A stretch of 64,000 nt of DNA. It comes from Phytophthora hibernalis. Its lineage: Eukaryota; Oomycota; Peronosporomycetes; Peronosporales; Peronosporaceae. Both the position numbers and the translations under genes were made by a program. The notes under the pieces were generated by a model. The model saw only the letters and a list, made by a program, of their open reading frames with translations. It was not told where the DNA came from and did not search any database. The stretch spans positions 124,001-188,000 of the forward strand of contig JAAKBF010000054.1 of the NCBI GenBank assembly GCA_012656075.1, read 5' to 3'. Below, piece after piece: positions 1-12,486 of the stretch (position 1 is the first letter of the stretch; every line of letters begins with the position of its first letter).

Positions 1-3000
1 TTGATATGCTTTAGAACAAATCCAGACACTAATTAACCTCGAGAAACAAATTATCATCGATGTTTGCGAAACTCTTCGCATGTCGGGAAATCAGCACTCA
101 AGGAGCACGGTTTTGAAAAAACAGTTTATGGCAAACGTGATGAACGATGATAACGCAACGGTAAGTTCTCTCACCCTCTCAAATATTCTAACCGCCTGCA
201 TTGGAGTCGACTCGAGTAAATCAATTACCGGCTTGGCGGAGAGAATTCATTATCGTTCACACGGGCAAATGGCTGGTGTTTTCGTTAACATGGAGTCGTG
301 GCTGCGTGAGCAATCTGAAACAACTGAGCCACAGAATAGCGCTTCTTCAAGATTGCTTGGAGTATCTTCTGCTTCCCGTAAGGATGAATTTTTCTTCACG
401 ACTAGGTATGCCAAACCTTTTGCGTTGAACATGACTCGATTGTGAAGCAGCTGAGAGGAGTCGATACGCTTGAAGCTGCTACGCAGAAGATCGACCCATT
501 TAAGTACGTGGACTACCTATAATTTGCTTCTTGTTTATTCTAACCCGCTTATGGTTTAGAGTATTCTGTCATTACGAGCTAAATGGTGTCTGCAACGACA
601 AAAACTGCTCCAACTATCACCAAAAAGACTACGAACCAGTTGTGAAAACCATTTACACCCCCAATGGCGGCGCTGATGATACGGTGGTGCTGTATTCGAA
701 GGAGACGACGAAGCACCTATTGCTACTGTTTGCCGATTTTCGTGGGAGAATGACGGCAAAGTGGCCTGTGATAACCACGACTGAGAATTCTTCGGCGGTA
801 GGTACTGATTCTTTCTGCTGGAGTATGCACACTAATGGAGATATTCTTCTGTTTGCAGCCTGCAGAAAATCGCAATAACACGAATAAAACGACTTCCGCC
901 GCAATAGATGCGCCACTAATGGATTCAGGATTGCCTGAGGTGCAAGGTATGCAACGTAATGCTGAAGCCTCTAACGAGGACAATGATGATTTCATAATGC
1001 TCGATACTCCAGAAGAGCTTTATGAAATTGGCGATTCTCGTTACGTCGATGATATCGAATCTAGAAAAGGATACGGTGATTCGCTACAAGCAAAAGTAGA
1101 AGAAGATCCGAACGATGCTGATGTATGGCTTCTTTTGGCTATCTATCACCTCGAGCTTGACGTAGGACTAAGGTACGTATTTCTGAAGCTTAAAACTCTG
1201 CGTAGCCAAATGACTGACCCGCTGAGCATGCTTGTCTAGTGATGAAGCTGCGAACTTGTCTGACAACGCCCGCCTGCAGCACCAGCTTACTTTTCTGTGC
1301 AAGAAGCTCAGCGTGAGGCAGTCCAGCAGTATCTTCCGCGATTTAAATATCGAGGAGGCAAATTTAAAACGGTGTCTGCACACGCTTTCGCGCGCCCTCG
1401 AAGTGGAAGCCAATGCTTATTGTGAAGCACTTTGGTTGCTGTACCTTCATCTATGCGGAGAGGCAGCTAATAAGCAGATGGAAATCGACATGGTTGAGCA
1501 TGCCGTCCAATTTCTGCCGAGATCACACGCACTATGGCTCCGGTACATTTCGACGTACGACTTCGACTCCGTAAGCATGGCTGAGGGGATCTATCGTCGG
1601 CTTATGGAACATCTTGCGCGAGGTGGCTCAACCGAGGACGGAGAAGACGCTGCACATGCAACTCCGAGAAAGGACTTGTCTATCTTATTGACGGTGATGT
1701 GCTTCCATCTTTGCATTAAACTCTGGCGTGCGGGTGCAACAAGTCGAGTACTCGAGCTACTTTCAGCGTTTCTTCAGCTGGGTGATACGCCTTCTGAGTT
1801 TGAATGGTGCGGTATGGTGCGTGGTTGCTTACGCAGTAACGAGGTGATCATTATTTGTTTGGTGCTCGCTCATGTTTTGCTTCTGGATGAGCTACCAGTG
1901 TTGATTGAGCACTGGGTATCGGTTAGCAGTCATGAAAGTATCCCAATCAAAGGGATGGCGTATACGATTGAATCTCTCCAGCAAGTCTCGTTTCACACGG
2001 AAAATGATATTGCCCGAGTTTTGGCATCGTATGAACTTGCATTCAGTATTTATGGAGAGACGTGTAGTGGAATCCAAGAAGCCGGTGGCGTGATATTGAA
2101 CAATTGGATGCTTTTACTTTCCATTCAAGGTGATAAGAACGCTAGAGACGAGTCCCTGAAAACATTTTTTCGTGACCAGCTGGACACGATTCAACAGTAC
2201 CCCGCCGCAGCACTTACAGCGGCAAAGATAATGGGGTTGACGTCGACCGGCGAGCAGCAAGCGCATCAGTTAATGCTGGCAATGATGAACCAGAGCTCCG
2301 AGAGGAACTTCCCCGAAGCCCTGCATCACTATCTTTTTGCGTGCCGTCAGTCGACTGCTCTTGTAAATGCTTTAGATAAAACATTTCCTGATGTTATGGA
2401 GCGCTTGGCTAGCCTCTTGGAGTTTGACATCGGTGCAGTGGAGAGATCTATCCAGGATATCATGCAGGATACTAGTAACATCTCCAAGTCGCGTGCGTTA
2501 AAGACACTGTTGGACGCTCTACTAGCTGCATGGATGGACCATCTCGATCGTCTACGCCGTGTTTCCAAACAGCGTCAATCCTTGACTCACACCCGAGATC
2601 TCTTGCAGACATTTATGTTGCATTGGCAATCTGTCAGTTGATGGACATCTTGTTGGAGACGTCAGTGGCAATCGACGGTCTACAAATTATTTTGAGTTCA
2701 CCAAGCTTTGGAGCTTTATCTCTTCAGGCACGACAGCTTGCTTGGATGCAGCGCTTTGTCTTTCAAGTGGATCTGCTTCAGCAAAATGATGCAGATAGCG
2801 TGTCATGGAAAGAACACCAAACGACATTGATTCAGCTTTTCCGGAGATACATGGGTAAAATGAGTGTGAAGTCGGAAATGATACGCCAAGTGTCGAAACG
2901 AATCAAGCGCGATCTTGACAGGAATGCTCTTGAAGACGCTGTGTGCGATTGTCTGTACCCAGAGCGAAGCTGCTTGATTACTTACGATGTAAATTTGGAG

Positions 3001-5029
3001 CTTTTTCGCCTTTGTTCCGCTGCAGTAGCAGGCCCAGAAAAGACGACTTTCTATTCATCGTTTACTGATGAGCTAGCTCTTGCACCAGAGTTTGCGCTTG
3101 CATTTTCAGGTACGCACGGAAAATGCTAGCGAATCTATCCGTACATGTGCTGATCCGTGACTTATTTATGGCCTGATTAAATGCACAGGTACGGCAGTTC
3201 ACGAATGGGAACTGCTTGCTGCGCGGGCTAGCTTACGAAAATGTCTTGGCGGGGCGAAGACCCAACATTCTCAGGTTCTGCAAGCTTTAGTTGCTGTGGA
3301 GCTACGGCTAAGGAACATGAAATCCGTTTCCAGTCTGCTCCAGAATGAGATGAAAGCGGACCCGCTGCTCTTAGAAACTTGGCGCCTTGTGGTGGGTTTG
3401 GAAATTCTGTTTGGTGGTAAGCTTCCTGAGAGAGCAGAGAAAATTGCGGTAGACATGGAGAAACGGCAGCTGGTGTTTCGATGCAATACCTTTGGTGATG
3501 ATAAAGCTGTTGCATCGTCGTTGGCGAAAGATTCAGTATCTGCTACGTCGCTTTCTCTGCAAGGTCTTGGCTTGGAGTGCGTCCCGAATTCTGTGTTGCT
3601 CAAGAATGAACTCATATCGTTGGATCTATCAGGGAACGAGTTAACGGAGCTTCCCGTCGACTTGAATCGCCTAAAGAATCTTCAAAAGCTGGATGCATCA
3701 GAGAACGCACTGGTTGATTTTCCTGTGTGCCTTAACACTATGTCAAATTTGAGAGAGCTGCATCTGGCACACAATAACTTGAGCGTGGTGTCTATTCCTC
3801 AATTACCAAATCTCAGCACGATGGATATCGGATGGAATACATTGGAACACGTTGCTATCCAAGACTTAGCTGCCGCCAAGAGCATCACAATATTGCGCAC
3901 AGAGGGCAACAACATTCCTGTTGAAGAGCTGTCGAAAATTTCTGATCTGCTATCTAGCAGGGAGAAGAACACCTCCTGTGATGCGGGACTCCTAACGTGT
4001 AGCCAAGACCCACGTGAGCTGACCGGCGAAAAACCTGAAGAGCAATCAACTCAGGCGGTTTTGCATGAGAGCCCTTCATCCGAAGGAGGTGAAGATCGAA
4101 CAGCTGCCGGTGTGGAAGCTGGTAAACCGGTCGGTGCCGAAATAAACTCTGTTGTCGCAGATGAGGGAACCACTGCTTGCACGTCAAAGATTGACGACGG
4201 AGATAAAGTTATGAATGCTGAAGAGGTTAATATTACACCCGTGGCGAAGGATGATGACGGCGATCAAATTATGGATGCCGAAGAGGTGAACCCTTCCTCT
4301 ATTACTATGGAGCACAACGAAGAAGAAATTGTGGATGATCATGCGGTAAACTGGACCATCGCAGCGAAGGAAAATGGCACAGTTGCGGCCACTGAAGTGA
4401 TGGACACGATCTCTGTAGACAGCGGAGATCACATTACAGAGAAAGAGGGCGTCGTTGACATTGATGCTGCAGCCACGATGCCAACGAAGGTTAAGGACAC
4501 CGCTCAACAGCCGAAAGAAGTGATTGACGTCAGTATTGATGCTAGTAGTTCTGAATCACTGGACGAAACTGAATGGGATGCGGAAGAGCAGACCCAGAAT
4601 GCGAGCAATAATACCGAAATTTCGGCTAATGTGGGGAATAAGAAGATTGTGCAAATGCCTTTGGCCAACGATGGATCAACGGAGAGAATCACTGAAGCTG
4701 AAGATTTTGCGCAAGCCCACTCAGATGTCATCACAGAAGCAGCAGAGAGACAGCGAGTTGGTCCTGAAGCATCTTGTACCGCGTTGAGCAAGCTCATCGC
4801 CTACATGGAACAAAACCAAATTAATGACCGTGCTGAGGTGCGCAGAAGGAACCCTGCACTATGGTTAGAGTTTATAGGGGCTAATCTTCATGGGACCACG
4901 GGTGTGCCTCAATGCCGGTTATGTTTCGCGCCGGGTGGTCAGAGGTTTAACTCCACGATTCTCTGTTTGAATTGTCTGGAGCAAGCGCTTCAGGTGCTAA
5001 GGAAGCGAATTGGTGACTTTGAACAGTGA
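1..5029 (+). CDS. ZFC3H1-like zinc-finger / HAT-repeat / leucine-rich-repeat protein (5' partial)
   Basis: The gene enters from the left: an open frame runs from base 17, after a likely splice acceptor at 13-14. A compact Cys/His finger near 565-620 (CHYELNGVC, then CSNYH) matches the putative zinc finger of ZFC3H1 proteins, which in animals link the nuclear exosome to polyadenylated RNA. Half-a-TPR/HAT-type helical repeats follow (DPNDADVWLLLAIYHLELD and onward, about 1100-3400). The same frame then enters five or so leucine-rich repeats (3600-3920), an acidic repeat region (GDKVMNAEEV, GDQIMDAEEV) and a C-terminal CxLC...CLNC zinc-binding pair near 4915-4980. Likely introns: about 404-455, 503-558, 798-858, 1173-1239, 3110-3188. 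A frame change near 2560-2610 is either a 50-nt intron or a one-base loss. The nuclear RNA-surveillance role is inferred from the family; the LRR tail is unusual. Confidence 0.7.
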
Positions 5030-5182
5030 CATATCCAAGCGCAGGAGTCATTGCCAATGAAACAAACTGTCCACATCGTTTTCTCTATATTCCGTTCGTA
5101 TTGATGACCAAGCACTGAGTGGGTTGTTGTTTCTTGAAATTCAAGTGCTTTCCAAGAGACAACGAGCCACCTCGACTGCTGC

Positions 5183-6426
5183 TACTCAACATTAACGCTT
5201 TGACTCGAGGCGTATTTGAGATACGCTTCAAAAGTCTCGTCAAAATTGGGTACCCGTAACTGCTTATCAGTGTTTTCCTTGCACTGCACAGGGATTTTTA
5301 CACTCAAATCAGGGCTCGCAAGTTCCACAGTAGTAACAAGTACTTCAATTTAAGTATGCTTACCATTCGACGCTCGCGGATTTCTTCGAGAGGCAGACCT
5401 GCAGAATTCCAACTGAAGATCGACCCGTAGTTGTAGTTGAAAGCGAACAGAGCTGATGCAGCACCAATTACGCCGCCCGCTAAAATATCGCTGTAATGGT
5501 GCCAGTTATCGACACAGCGCGAGATGGAGATCCATGCAGCAAGTACAATTGGTGCGCAGCACATGAAAAGCAGCAAAGACTTCTTGCCTCCGCGCAGGGT
5601 CGAGTTGCTCCGGTTCTCACAGTTCAAACGGGATCGACCCAGCAGGTAGACCTGATGAGCAAAGATGTAAGGTCGACAAACAAGTTTTCGTTTGAGCAAG
5701 ATAGCCGACGTACCGTCAGCACGAGCATGGTTGCCCACGCAAAGATGCGTGACCCGACGGAAAGCTGTTCCACCCCTCTTGTCTCCGGCCGCATCAGTGT
5801 ACAGGTTGGTCACTCCATCCCACACCACAACGTAGTTCCATTTGCACATGTGATAGAGGCTCGGACGGAAGCGGCCGGTGATGTTTTTCGTGAACTGCGT
5901 GAGTGTCATGGACTGGAAAAGGTTGAGCATGAAGTCTCTTGTGTCGTGGGCAATCACTCGAACCTGGCAAAACCTTGGAAGCACGTAGCTTACGATGAGA
6001 TTGACCCCGACGGGGAAGCATATATCTAAAGTCAGGAGCAGCCACATTGGTACTGGTCACACCACCATGTACAGCGCACAGTACATGTAGTGTCAGCTAC
6101 TTGACAGATTATACTCTATTCGCACGGCCACGGTGTACCTTCCTCCGACAGTTTCTCCTCATTCAAGGACGGATCCAGCGCCCAAACAACTGCTGTTGAA
6201 TTCAATCGAACTCGAATACCTGGAATCGGTCGCTCGTTGACTTCGATGGATGAAAACACGAAGGCCAGCAGGTAGATGAGCACAGTGCAGCCAAACTCGA
6301 GCTCGCGATAGTTTTGCATGAATTGCCTCAACGCGGAGGAATCAAAGATGTGGCGTCACCTCGGTCTTCGCCTCGAGTCGATGCGTGGTCAAGTGCGGGC
6401 GCCGAAGACGATGGAGACGGCAACAT
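5183..6426 (-). CDS. PAP2 lipid phosphate phosphatase, copy A
   Basis: This is an integral-membrane phosphatidate/lipid phosphate phosphatase of the PAP2 family, dephosphorylating lipid phosphates such as phosphatidic acid. Visible motifs: KNITGRFRP (motif 1, K-x6-RP), ISRCVDNWHHYSD (motif 3, histidine and aspartate), an N-glycosylation sequon in RLNSTAVVW after the first membrane helix, and hydrophobic helices. The PSGH motif 2 is out of frame because of two one-base gaps, at an AA run (5779-5780 in plus orientation) and an AAA run (5741-5743). Both are explained by homopolymer contraction. Exons, reading on minus: 6426-6139, 6052-5714, 5651-5364, 5283-5183, with introns 6053-6138, 5652-5713 and 5284-5363. 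The N-terminal 100 bases also need a frame change. It resembles copy C more than the others. Either a functional gene with sequence errors or a recent pseudogene. Confidence 0.75.
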
Positions 6427-7144
6427 GGACTGGTACGTCGCAACCTCGTTTTTCTCGTCATGATAATCGATGTTGCCTGAAGTCATGACTCACTTGCTTG
6501 TTCACTGTCAGACAAATACGAGAATGCCAACGAGAGATTGATTCTAGACATGGCCAAAAACTAACGTAGATGCCTCTCCGAGTCTAACGGGTGCCCTGCC
6601 CACCATCGCAGAATTGTGGATATATTCATGTACACAACCAACGTGTGCGGATTGTTACCAATAGACAGGACGACGACTTTATCATGACAGATGCCCTCCG
6701 GTCAAATCAACAGCGGTACTTCATGATTCAATACAGACGTAGCATATCATTTGAGCCCACTTTCTTTTAACGCGATTCCATTGAATCCTGGCATATTCCC
6801 AGCTGAATATATGCATAGTTGTTTCCGAAAACCTCACTCCCTCACTCTGGTCGAAACAAAGATGATGGCCAATCCACAGATGCTAGTGGTGTAGCCACAA
6901 AATTCTTCGCGAAGAACTACGAAATGCAAGTTTTCATCCAGAATTGTTATTCGAGCCTTGATGCTGTGGGCAACGAAGACGAATACTGCATCGCAACAGT
7001 ATCGAAGTACTGAACACCGTTTCCAAACGTGCGGTGTTTGCTTGCCCAACGCTTGGAGAATAAGCCGCCCAGTTTCATTTCGAGAAAAATTAATTTGGAA
7101 CTGCATTAAAACACCTACTACTATCCAAACTTCGAAGTACGTAC
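6427..7144. other. Intergenic stretch, no recognised gene
   Basis: About 0.7 kb of mixed composition between PAP2 copy A and the hAT insertion. Short open frames on both strands (for example around 6819-7013) show no domain I recognise. It probably holds the promoter of copy A. Confidence 0.5.
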
Positions 7145-7152
7145 ATTTTCAG

Positions 7153-9093
7153 CAGGGATCGGAATTTAATAACTTTTTGGGCAGTAATAAGTATAATAGT
7201 GGGCTCAATATTAATTATTGCACCTTCTTCTTTAAAATCAATTGAAAAATTGGGCAATAATACCCAATACATTACCAGAAACGACATAATTAAAGGATAC
7301 ATTGTAAAATTAAGTCAAAAATTATGAGTCCTCACGAACCAACCGTTGCGGAGACTCTCATAACCCACTTCGGCCTCGCATGTACCTAGTATTACCACCT
7401 CACTTCGCAATTTACTTGCTAAACCCCAACCCAAGCAGAACAAGCTCCTTCCCCTCCCCACCCAAAGATGCCGACAAGCGCCGAAATCTGCGCCTTCTTT
7501 TTGAAGAGGGCCCTGACTACCGCTATACCTGCAAAATCTGCAACGGCGGACGCAAGCAGGCCCCAGCAACTGGCTACTCCAACCTCCTCTCTCATCTGGC
7601 GAGCAAGCACCCCGACTACCTGACCGAGATGGCTACATCCCTACGTGCTCAAAGTGGGTCCATCGTGTCGTTTGGGTTCGTTCCAGAGTCGGTGGATCAC
7701 CTGTACCGCTGGATGCGCTGGGTCATTGAGCGTAATCACCCTCTGTGCGAGGTTGACGACCCATTGACGCGGTCAATGTCCCGTCTGACGCCTACTACGT
7801 CCAAGGCTGTCAAGTTGAAAATGCAATTTGTTGCAGGAAAGTTGGGCAAGGTACTTGAAGTGGAGATGGGTGAGGCGTTCGGCATCGTGTTCGACGGATG
7901 GACGCTTGGTTCGAAGCAATATCTCGCCATCTTTGTCGTCTATATGCATGGAAGCTATCTCCGACGGCGATTGGTTTCGATTTCGCTGCTCGATGACGGC
8001 TCGCAGACGGCCGACGTCCAGATCGACCATTTCAAGCGGGTTTTGGACCTCTATACCTATGGTTTTGTTTGTCGTCGGCGACAATTGTAGCACCAATCGC
8101 TCGATTGCCACGAGGCTGGCTGTGCCGTTGATTGGTTGCGCGAGTCACCGACTCAATTTGGCAGTGCAGGCCACTATGAGTCGGAGCTCGACCAGGTCAA
8201 CACGCTGATGATCCAGCTACGACAGCCCAACAACAGCGCTGAGCTGGCCAAGTTCACGGATTTGCGCCCGATCAAGAGAAATGCCACACGCTGGTCGTCA
8301 ACTCGTGAGATGGTCACACGGTACCTTCGTATCCGGAGTGATATCCGTAAGGTGGAGTCTGTCGAGGATCTTGTCCCTTCTGCGTCGGCTAACCGCAAAT
8401 TGGCAGCTTTGGATACGGATCTACGCATTCTCGATAGTGTTTGCAAAAACTACAAGATGAAACGACTACCATGGCGGAAACCAGGCTCCTATTCACTTCG
8501 TTGCTGGAGCGATACCCAGAAATGAAGAGCCACCTTGATCCGGCATCGAAAATCGTGCACTCACCCACTTTTGAGATCGCCGTAATCAAGGTGGCCAACT
8601 GTACTCCCTTTCCCCAGCTGAGGCTAAAAGTGTAGCGAGGTTCGTCACTCTTCTACCTGTCGTCGGAGAGAAGCGCAAGAAGGACCGAGCTCCGGACTTC
8701 GCGACGACTATTCTTCTGGACGGCGCTGCCCCACGCAGAGCAAGAAGGTCTGCTACTGCCTACCACGCCTTGTTGACGAAAATCCTGCCGACAAGCAACG
8801 CCTGTGAGCGCTTGTTCTCGCAGACCAAGCTGATTCTGACCCCTCAGCGAGGTCGTTTGGATGATGCTAACTTCGAGTTGCTTACCTTCCTTCGTGCTAA
8901 CAGCGATATGTGGAATGCAGGTACGCTCATGTCGAGTGAATCGAGTGAGTAAGAACGATGAGGTAACGAACACTCCTGGCAATATATTACTTTTATTGCT
9001 AAATATTTATTATTTTGCTGTGTCGTATTGCACTTACTATTATGCAGCCAAGCGATTGTCCGTAAAATAAAACATTTTATTTTCCGATCCCTG
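7153..9093 (+). mobile_element. Complete hAT-family DNA transposon with 8-bp target duplication
   Basis: The element starts with CAGGGATCGGAA at 7153 and ends with the exact inverse (TTCCGATCCCTG) at 9093, giving 12-bp terminal inverted repeats over 1,941 bp. The 8 bases immediately outside are identical on both sides (attttcag at 7145-7152 and 9094-9101). That is the 8-bp duplication expected of hAT transposition. The interior encodes a BED-finger hAT transposase on plus. Intact ends and a perfect duplication argue for a fairly recent insertion. Confidence 0.93.
7380..8952 (+). pseudogene. hAT transposase (BED zinc finger, RNase-H-like core, hAT dimerisation tail), frame-broken
   Basis: Transposase of the hAT element, spread over several frames. 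The first segment (7380-8087) carries a BED-type finger (YTCKICNGG...HLASKHPDY) and the catalytic-domain start [21 protein letters not shown] second frame continues with [12 protein letters not shown] and [11 protein letters not shown] (about 8065-8170), a typical hAT core. A third covers 8136-8460. The last frame (8770-8952) ends with the hAT dimerisation motif (NACERLFSQTK, then RGRLDDANFELLTFLRAN). At least three frame changes separate these pieces. Given the one-base losses elsewhere in the window, some may be sequence errors, so whether the protein is active cannot be decided from this copy. Confidence 0.85.
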
Positions 9094-9382
9094 ATTTTCA
9101 GGGATAGAAGCTCGACATTTGTCTCAGTATTAGTCTGGCGCGTCTTGAACCCGGAAATACGCGTAAAGGTTGGTGAGACAGGATATTGATTGACCTGAAA
9201 ACTCACGCAAACTCATATCCGAAGTAATCACTTCAATCCCGTCGGCATCAATGTCTGGCACTACGACGAGACTTTAGTAATGCAGTCACTTGGACCCGCC
9301 AAATTCTGGATTTGTAGTTTGAACATGGCGTCGATTTAGTCAAGCGAGTGGAGTTCTAGCAGACATTGATATAGCGGCTTAC

Positions 9383-12199
9383 CTATTTATTTTGCTGCAC
9401 ATAACAATTACATTGCAACCAAGTCAGCATCGCATTCAAAATCAATGCAGCACATATCATCGATTGATTCGCCTACCTCGAGACGCTCGTGGATGGTCTC
9501 CACAGGAAATCCAGCATGTTCCCAACTGAAGATCGATCCATAGCTGTACCCAAAAGCAAAAATTGCCGAGGCAGCACCAACAATACTACCCGCCAAAATA
9601 TCACTAAAGTGGTGCCAATTTTCAGTCGTCCGCGTGATAGAGATCCACACCGCTAACATTGTCGGTGCACAGCAGATAAATTGCATAAAGGACTTCCTGC
9701 CTCCCAGACTGGACCTGCTATAACTTTTGGAGTTAAGACGGAAGCGGCCCAACAGATACAGCTGCCATTTGAAGAAAAACCTTGTTACAGACAACGACGG
9801 ACAAATCCGACATGACTTAGCGGTATCCTCCATAGTGTACGGATCCAGACAAAAAATCCGACGGTTTTTAAATAAGCGTATTATTGGCTGAAATTAAAGG
9901 TGCAAGCACAAAAACAAATTAATAACCGTATAGTTGGGTAGAAAAGAATCTTTCGATTAAACTGTTATCTCGGGATGGTGGGGAATTGCTTTCTTGAAGC
10001 TACGGATAACTGTTTTCTTTTTGATGGCCTTCCACGCGGCAATCGTAGACTTTATAGCGCGGAGGCGTTTTCCTTAGCGGTAACACCTGTGCGTCTGCCA
10101 GCACTGTTACGAAGTTTAGCTTTTAGAGGTCCCATGACACCGACATCAAGCGGTTGACAAACCGCTGTACTGTTTGGTGGCAATGGGACCGCAGTAGCAT
10201 TTGCCTCCTCCGCCACAATCCGCTTTCAACGTAAAGTTTCCAAACCCTCGCATCCATCCAAGCGTTTTCTTGCACAGCGTAGAAGTGTCCGTCCGGATAC
10301 TGCCCCAATTCATCTTGTTCAATCCTGCCCCCTGGAACACCTCGGATGATGAAAAGAATCGGCATTTTGCGACCTGAAAATATCAAAAAAGTTAAATGTG
10401 AGAAAATTATCAATAAAATATCAAATAAATCACAATATTTACCGTCATCGCGTACAGTGAGCACAGCAGTCACACGACCTGCGTGCTTGTTTGCCCCAGA
10501 TCTCGCGCTGCATCCTTTCGCCCCTTCCCTGCCCAGGACTTGGTTGGTGGCATATCAAACATGATCGCTGTTTCATCGACGTTTAGTTTGCCACCGCCTT
10601 CAAAATCCTTGTACTTGTCCCAAAACTCGATAGCGAAGCGTGCCAGGTCTCCTCCAGCTCTTCCGTGGTCTTTTTGGCAGCCTGCGGCTTTTGCGAGGAA
10701 AATCCGTACCTTTATTCAAAATAAAACATTAAGTAAATGGTAAAATTTTCATAATACACAATATTTTGCAAATATACATACATGCTGTTACCGATTGGCA
10801 ATGCGCTGGACCATACGCTCGAGTGCGAGCTCGCCGCTTTCCTTCCCAGTGAGGTATGCCTTCATCCAGTCTGGATAGAGCTTGTGCATGAACTCTATCA
10901 TGCCAGAAATAGACAACACCTGTACATTTAAGATGAAAATGTTAGTTAGCTTCATTAGTATACAAATACGAAGTACAACACGCACCGCTTCACTCCGCCT
11001 CACATCTTTCATGTAAGTGACTAGGTCAGGGACGCCAGGAAAAGTTCTTTGCGCCTCTGTCCTTTGAGCATCTTCGACATAGCGCTGCCCTTGAAGCTAA
11101 AAATGCCGTCGGCTTGTTTCTTCCAATCGTAGAGGGTGCCGCGAGCGATGCCGAGCTGCTCCGAAGCCTCCCGCACGCCGTGCTGCTCCACTACGCTTAA
11201 CGCTTGTCGCTTCTTTTTAATAGTGAAGCTGCGCTCGGCGCGTATCATAGTGCAAAATGAGCCTTGTTTTAGCTTTGCGGGAGGAGATTTTAACAGGAGC
11301 CATTCATTTTTTGGTTCTGTAATTGGTGTAAAAAGTGGATTATGTTAAGCTGATTGGATAAAACCCGCGATGAGTTTACTATGGGAGCCTGGTTATTACC
11401 CACTAAATGTCGGATTTTTGGTCGGTCGGATTTATCCGTCGTTGTCTGTAGCTATCGATCACAGTGATTAACACAAAATTCCATGACAGCAATATACCGT
11501 GAGTGTCAGCATAGTTGTCCACGCAAATGAAGCGTGGCCAGAAGGAAAACTCATGCGGCCTTCCTTCTCGCCATTAGTATCTGTGCACAGGTTGGCCACT
11601 CCGTCCCAGACAACATCGTAGTTCCACCCACACATATCAAAGAAATTCGGCCGGAAGCGGCCCGTAAGGCTTTTTGTGAACTGAGTGAAGAACGATGATA
11701 GAGCCATTGACTGGAATAAACTGAGCAAGAAATCTCGGGTGTCGTGAGCGATGACTTGCACGCAACAAGCTTTTGCAAGTACGTAGTTCACCATAAGATT
11801 AGTTCAATTGGCAAGCAGATTCCTAAAGTCAGCAGAAGCCACATCGGTACTGGATCACAACATTCCACAAATTGAGTAAGTGCGCAGATGCTAATAGTGT
11901 CTAAATGGCCTCCTACCTTCTTCCACTAACTTCTTCTGGTCTATTGAAGGATCTAAAGCCCAAACAACAGTCGTTGCGTTGAAGCGAAAACGCGTTCCAG
12001 GAATCGGTCGTTCATGGACATCGATCAGGTCGAATACAAGTGCCAACAGGTAGATGACAAGAGCACATCCGAAGTCTAGGACTCGGTAGCATTTCATGAA
12101 TTCTCGGAACTCGCAGCCGCTGTGTTTCCCAGGAGCAGCAAGAGCGTAGTTTCTATTTGAAAAGCAAGGGTCGCCCCAGTAACAAACATCAGCATCCAC
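9383..12199 (-). CDS. PAP2 lipid phosphate phosphatase, copy B, split by an intronic transposon
   Basis: The N-terminal exons lie at 12199-11930 (CYRVLDFGCALVIYLLALVF, then the glycosylation sequon in RFNATTVVW) and about 11850-11497 (KSLTGRFRP motif 1; SFPSGHASFAW motif 2, intact). The C-terminal exon lies at about 9756-9470 (YLLGRFRLN; ITRTTENWHHFSD motif 3). The exon pair is separated by the pogo-like element, which sits inside what would otherwise be a 73-nt intron with normal GT and AG ends. One base appears missing near 11805 (a single G where paralogues have GG), breaking the frame. A very short last exon ending at 9383 is possible but weakly supported. The start is uncertain; 12199 is the first in-frame ATG. 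Confidence 0.75.
9788..11448 (-). mobile_element. Pogo-like (Tc1/mariner superfamily) transposon inside an intron of PAP2 copy B
   Basis: Left end CAGACAACGACGGACAAATC... at 9788 matches the inverse of the right end at 11448 in 23 of 24 positions. TA dinucleotides flank both ends (9786-9787 and 11449-11450), as expected for TA-targeting pogo elements. Total length is 1,661 bp. Removing it and one TA restores a 73-nt intron joining the PAP2 exons. The element encodes a minus-strand DDE transposase, co-oriented with the host gene. Confidence 0.93.
10052..11248 (-). pseudogene. Pogo-type DDE transposase, frame-broken
   Basis: The N-terminal helix-turn-helix reads KKRQALSVVEQHG...GIARGTLYDWKKQ (11248-11021), typical of pogo/CENP-B-like DNA-binding domains. 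Later frames give a segment ending YPDWMKAYLTGKESGELALE and the first catalytic aspartate block NVDETAIMFDMPP (about 10560). They continue with MPILFIIRGVPGG and YAVQENAWMD (about 10360-10230), then LPPNSTAVCQPLDVGVMGP (about 10190-10130), a hallmark of the pogo DDE_1 domain. The stop codon is at 10052. At least three frame changes occur. It may be inactive, or frame-broken by the homopolymer base losses seen elsewhere in the window. Confidence 0.85.
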
Positions 12200-12486
12200 T
12201 CCGACACCCTGGGCGCCCTGAATAAAATGTTATCCCAATGTCTATTCGAAGCAGTGATAAATGAATATCCTTATTAAGCACACATGCCTGGAATCGTTAG
12301 ATTCAATATTACCGGTAGTAAAACAATTCAGCTCAACGTAACTTGCTACGTTTGCTCCTTAATTATTGTTTATCCTAACAAATGTAAAGTTTATAGTATG
12401 TAAAGATGGCGTACATTACTACTGTTGTAACAATTATTTCTGCAATACCGCCAGCATTCGTAATTCTAGTACTTCGAAGTATAATC

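Noticed and set aside
2559..2608. 50-nt intron in the ZFC3H1-like gene
   Set aside because: Ends are GT and AG, but it is shorter than the other introns here. A one-base loss near 2600 gives an equally smooth protein, so it is not annotated as a definite intron.
5652..5713. Regulated retention of the PAP2-A intron
   Set aside because: Retention restores the frame only if the two upstream one-base losses are real. Copy C, with the same losses, has a stop in the matching intron.
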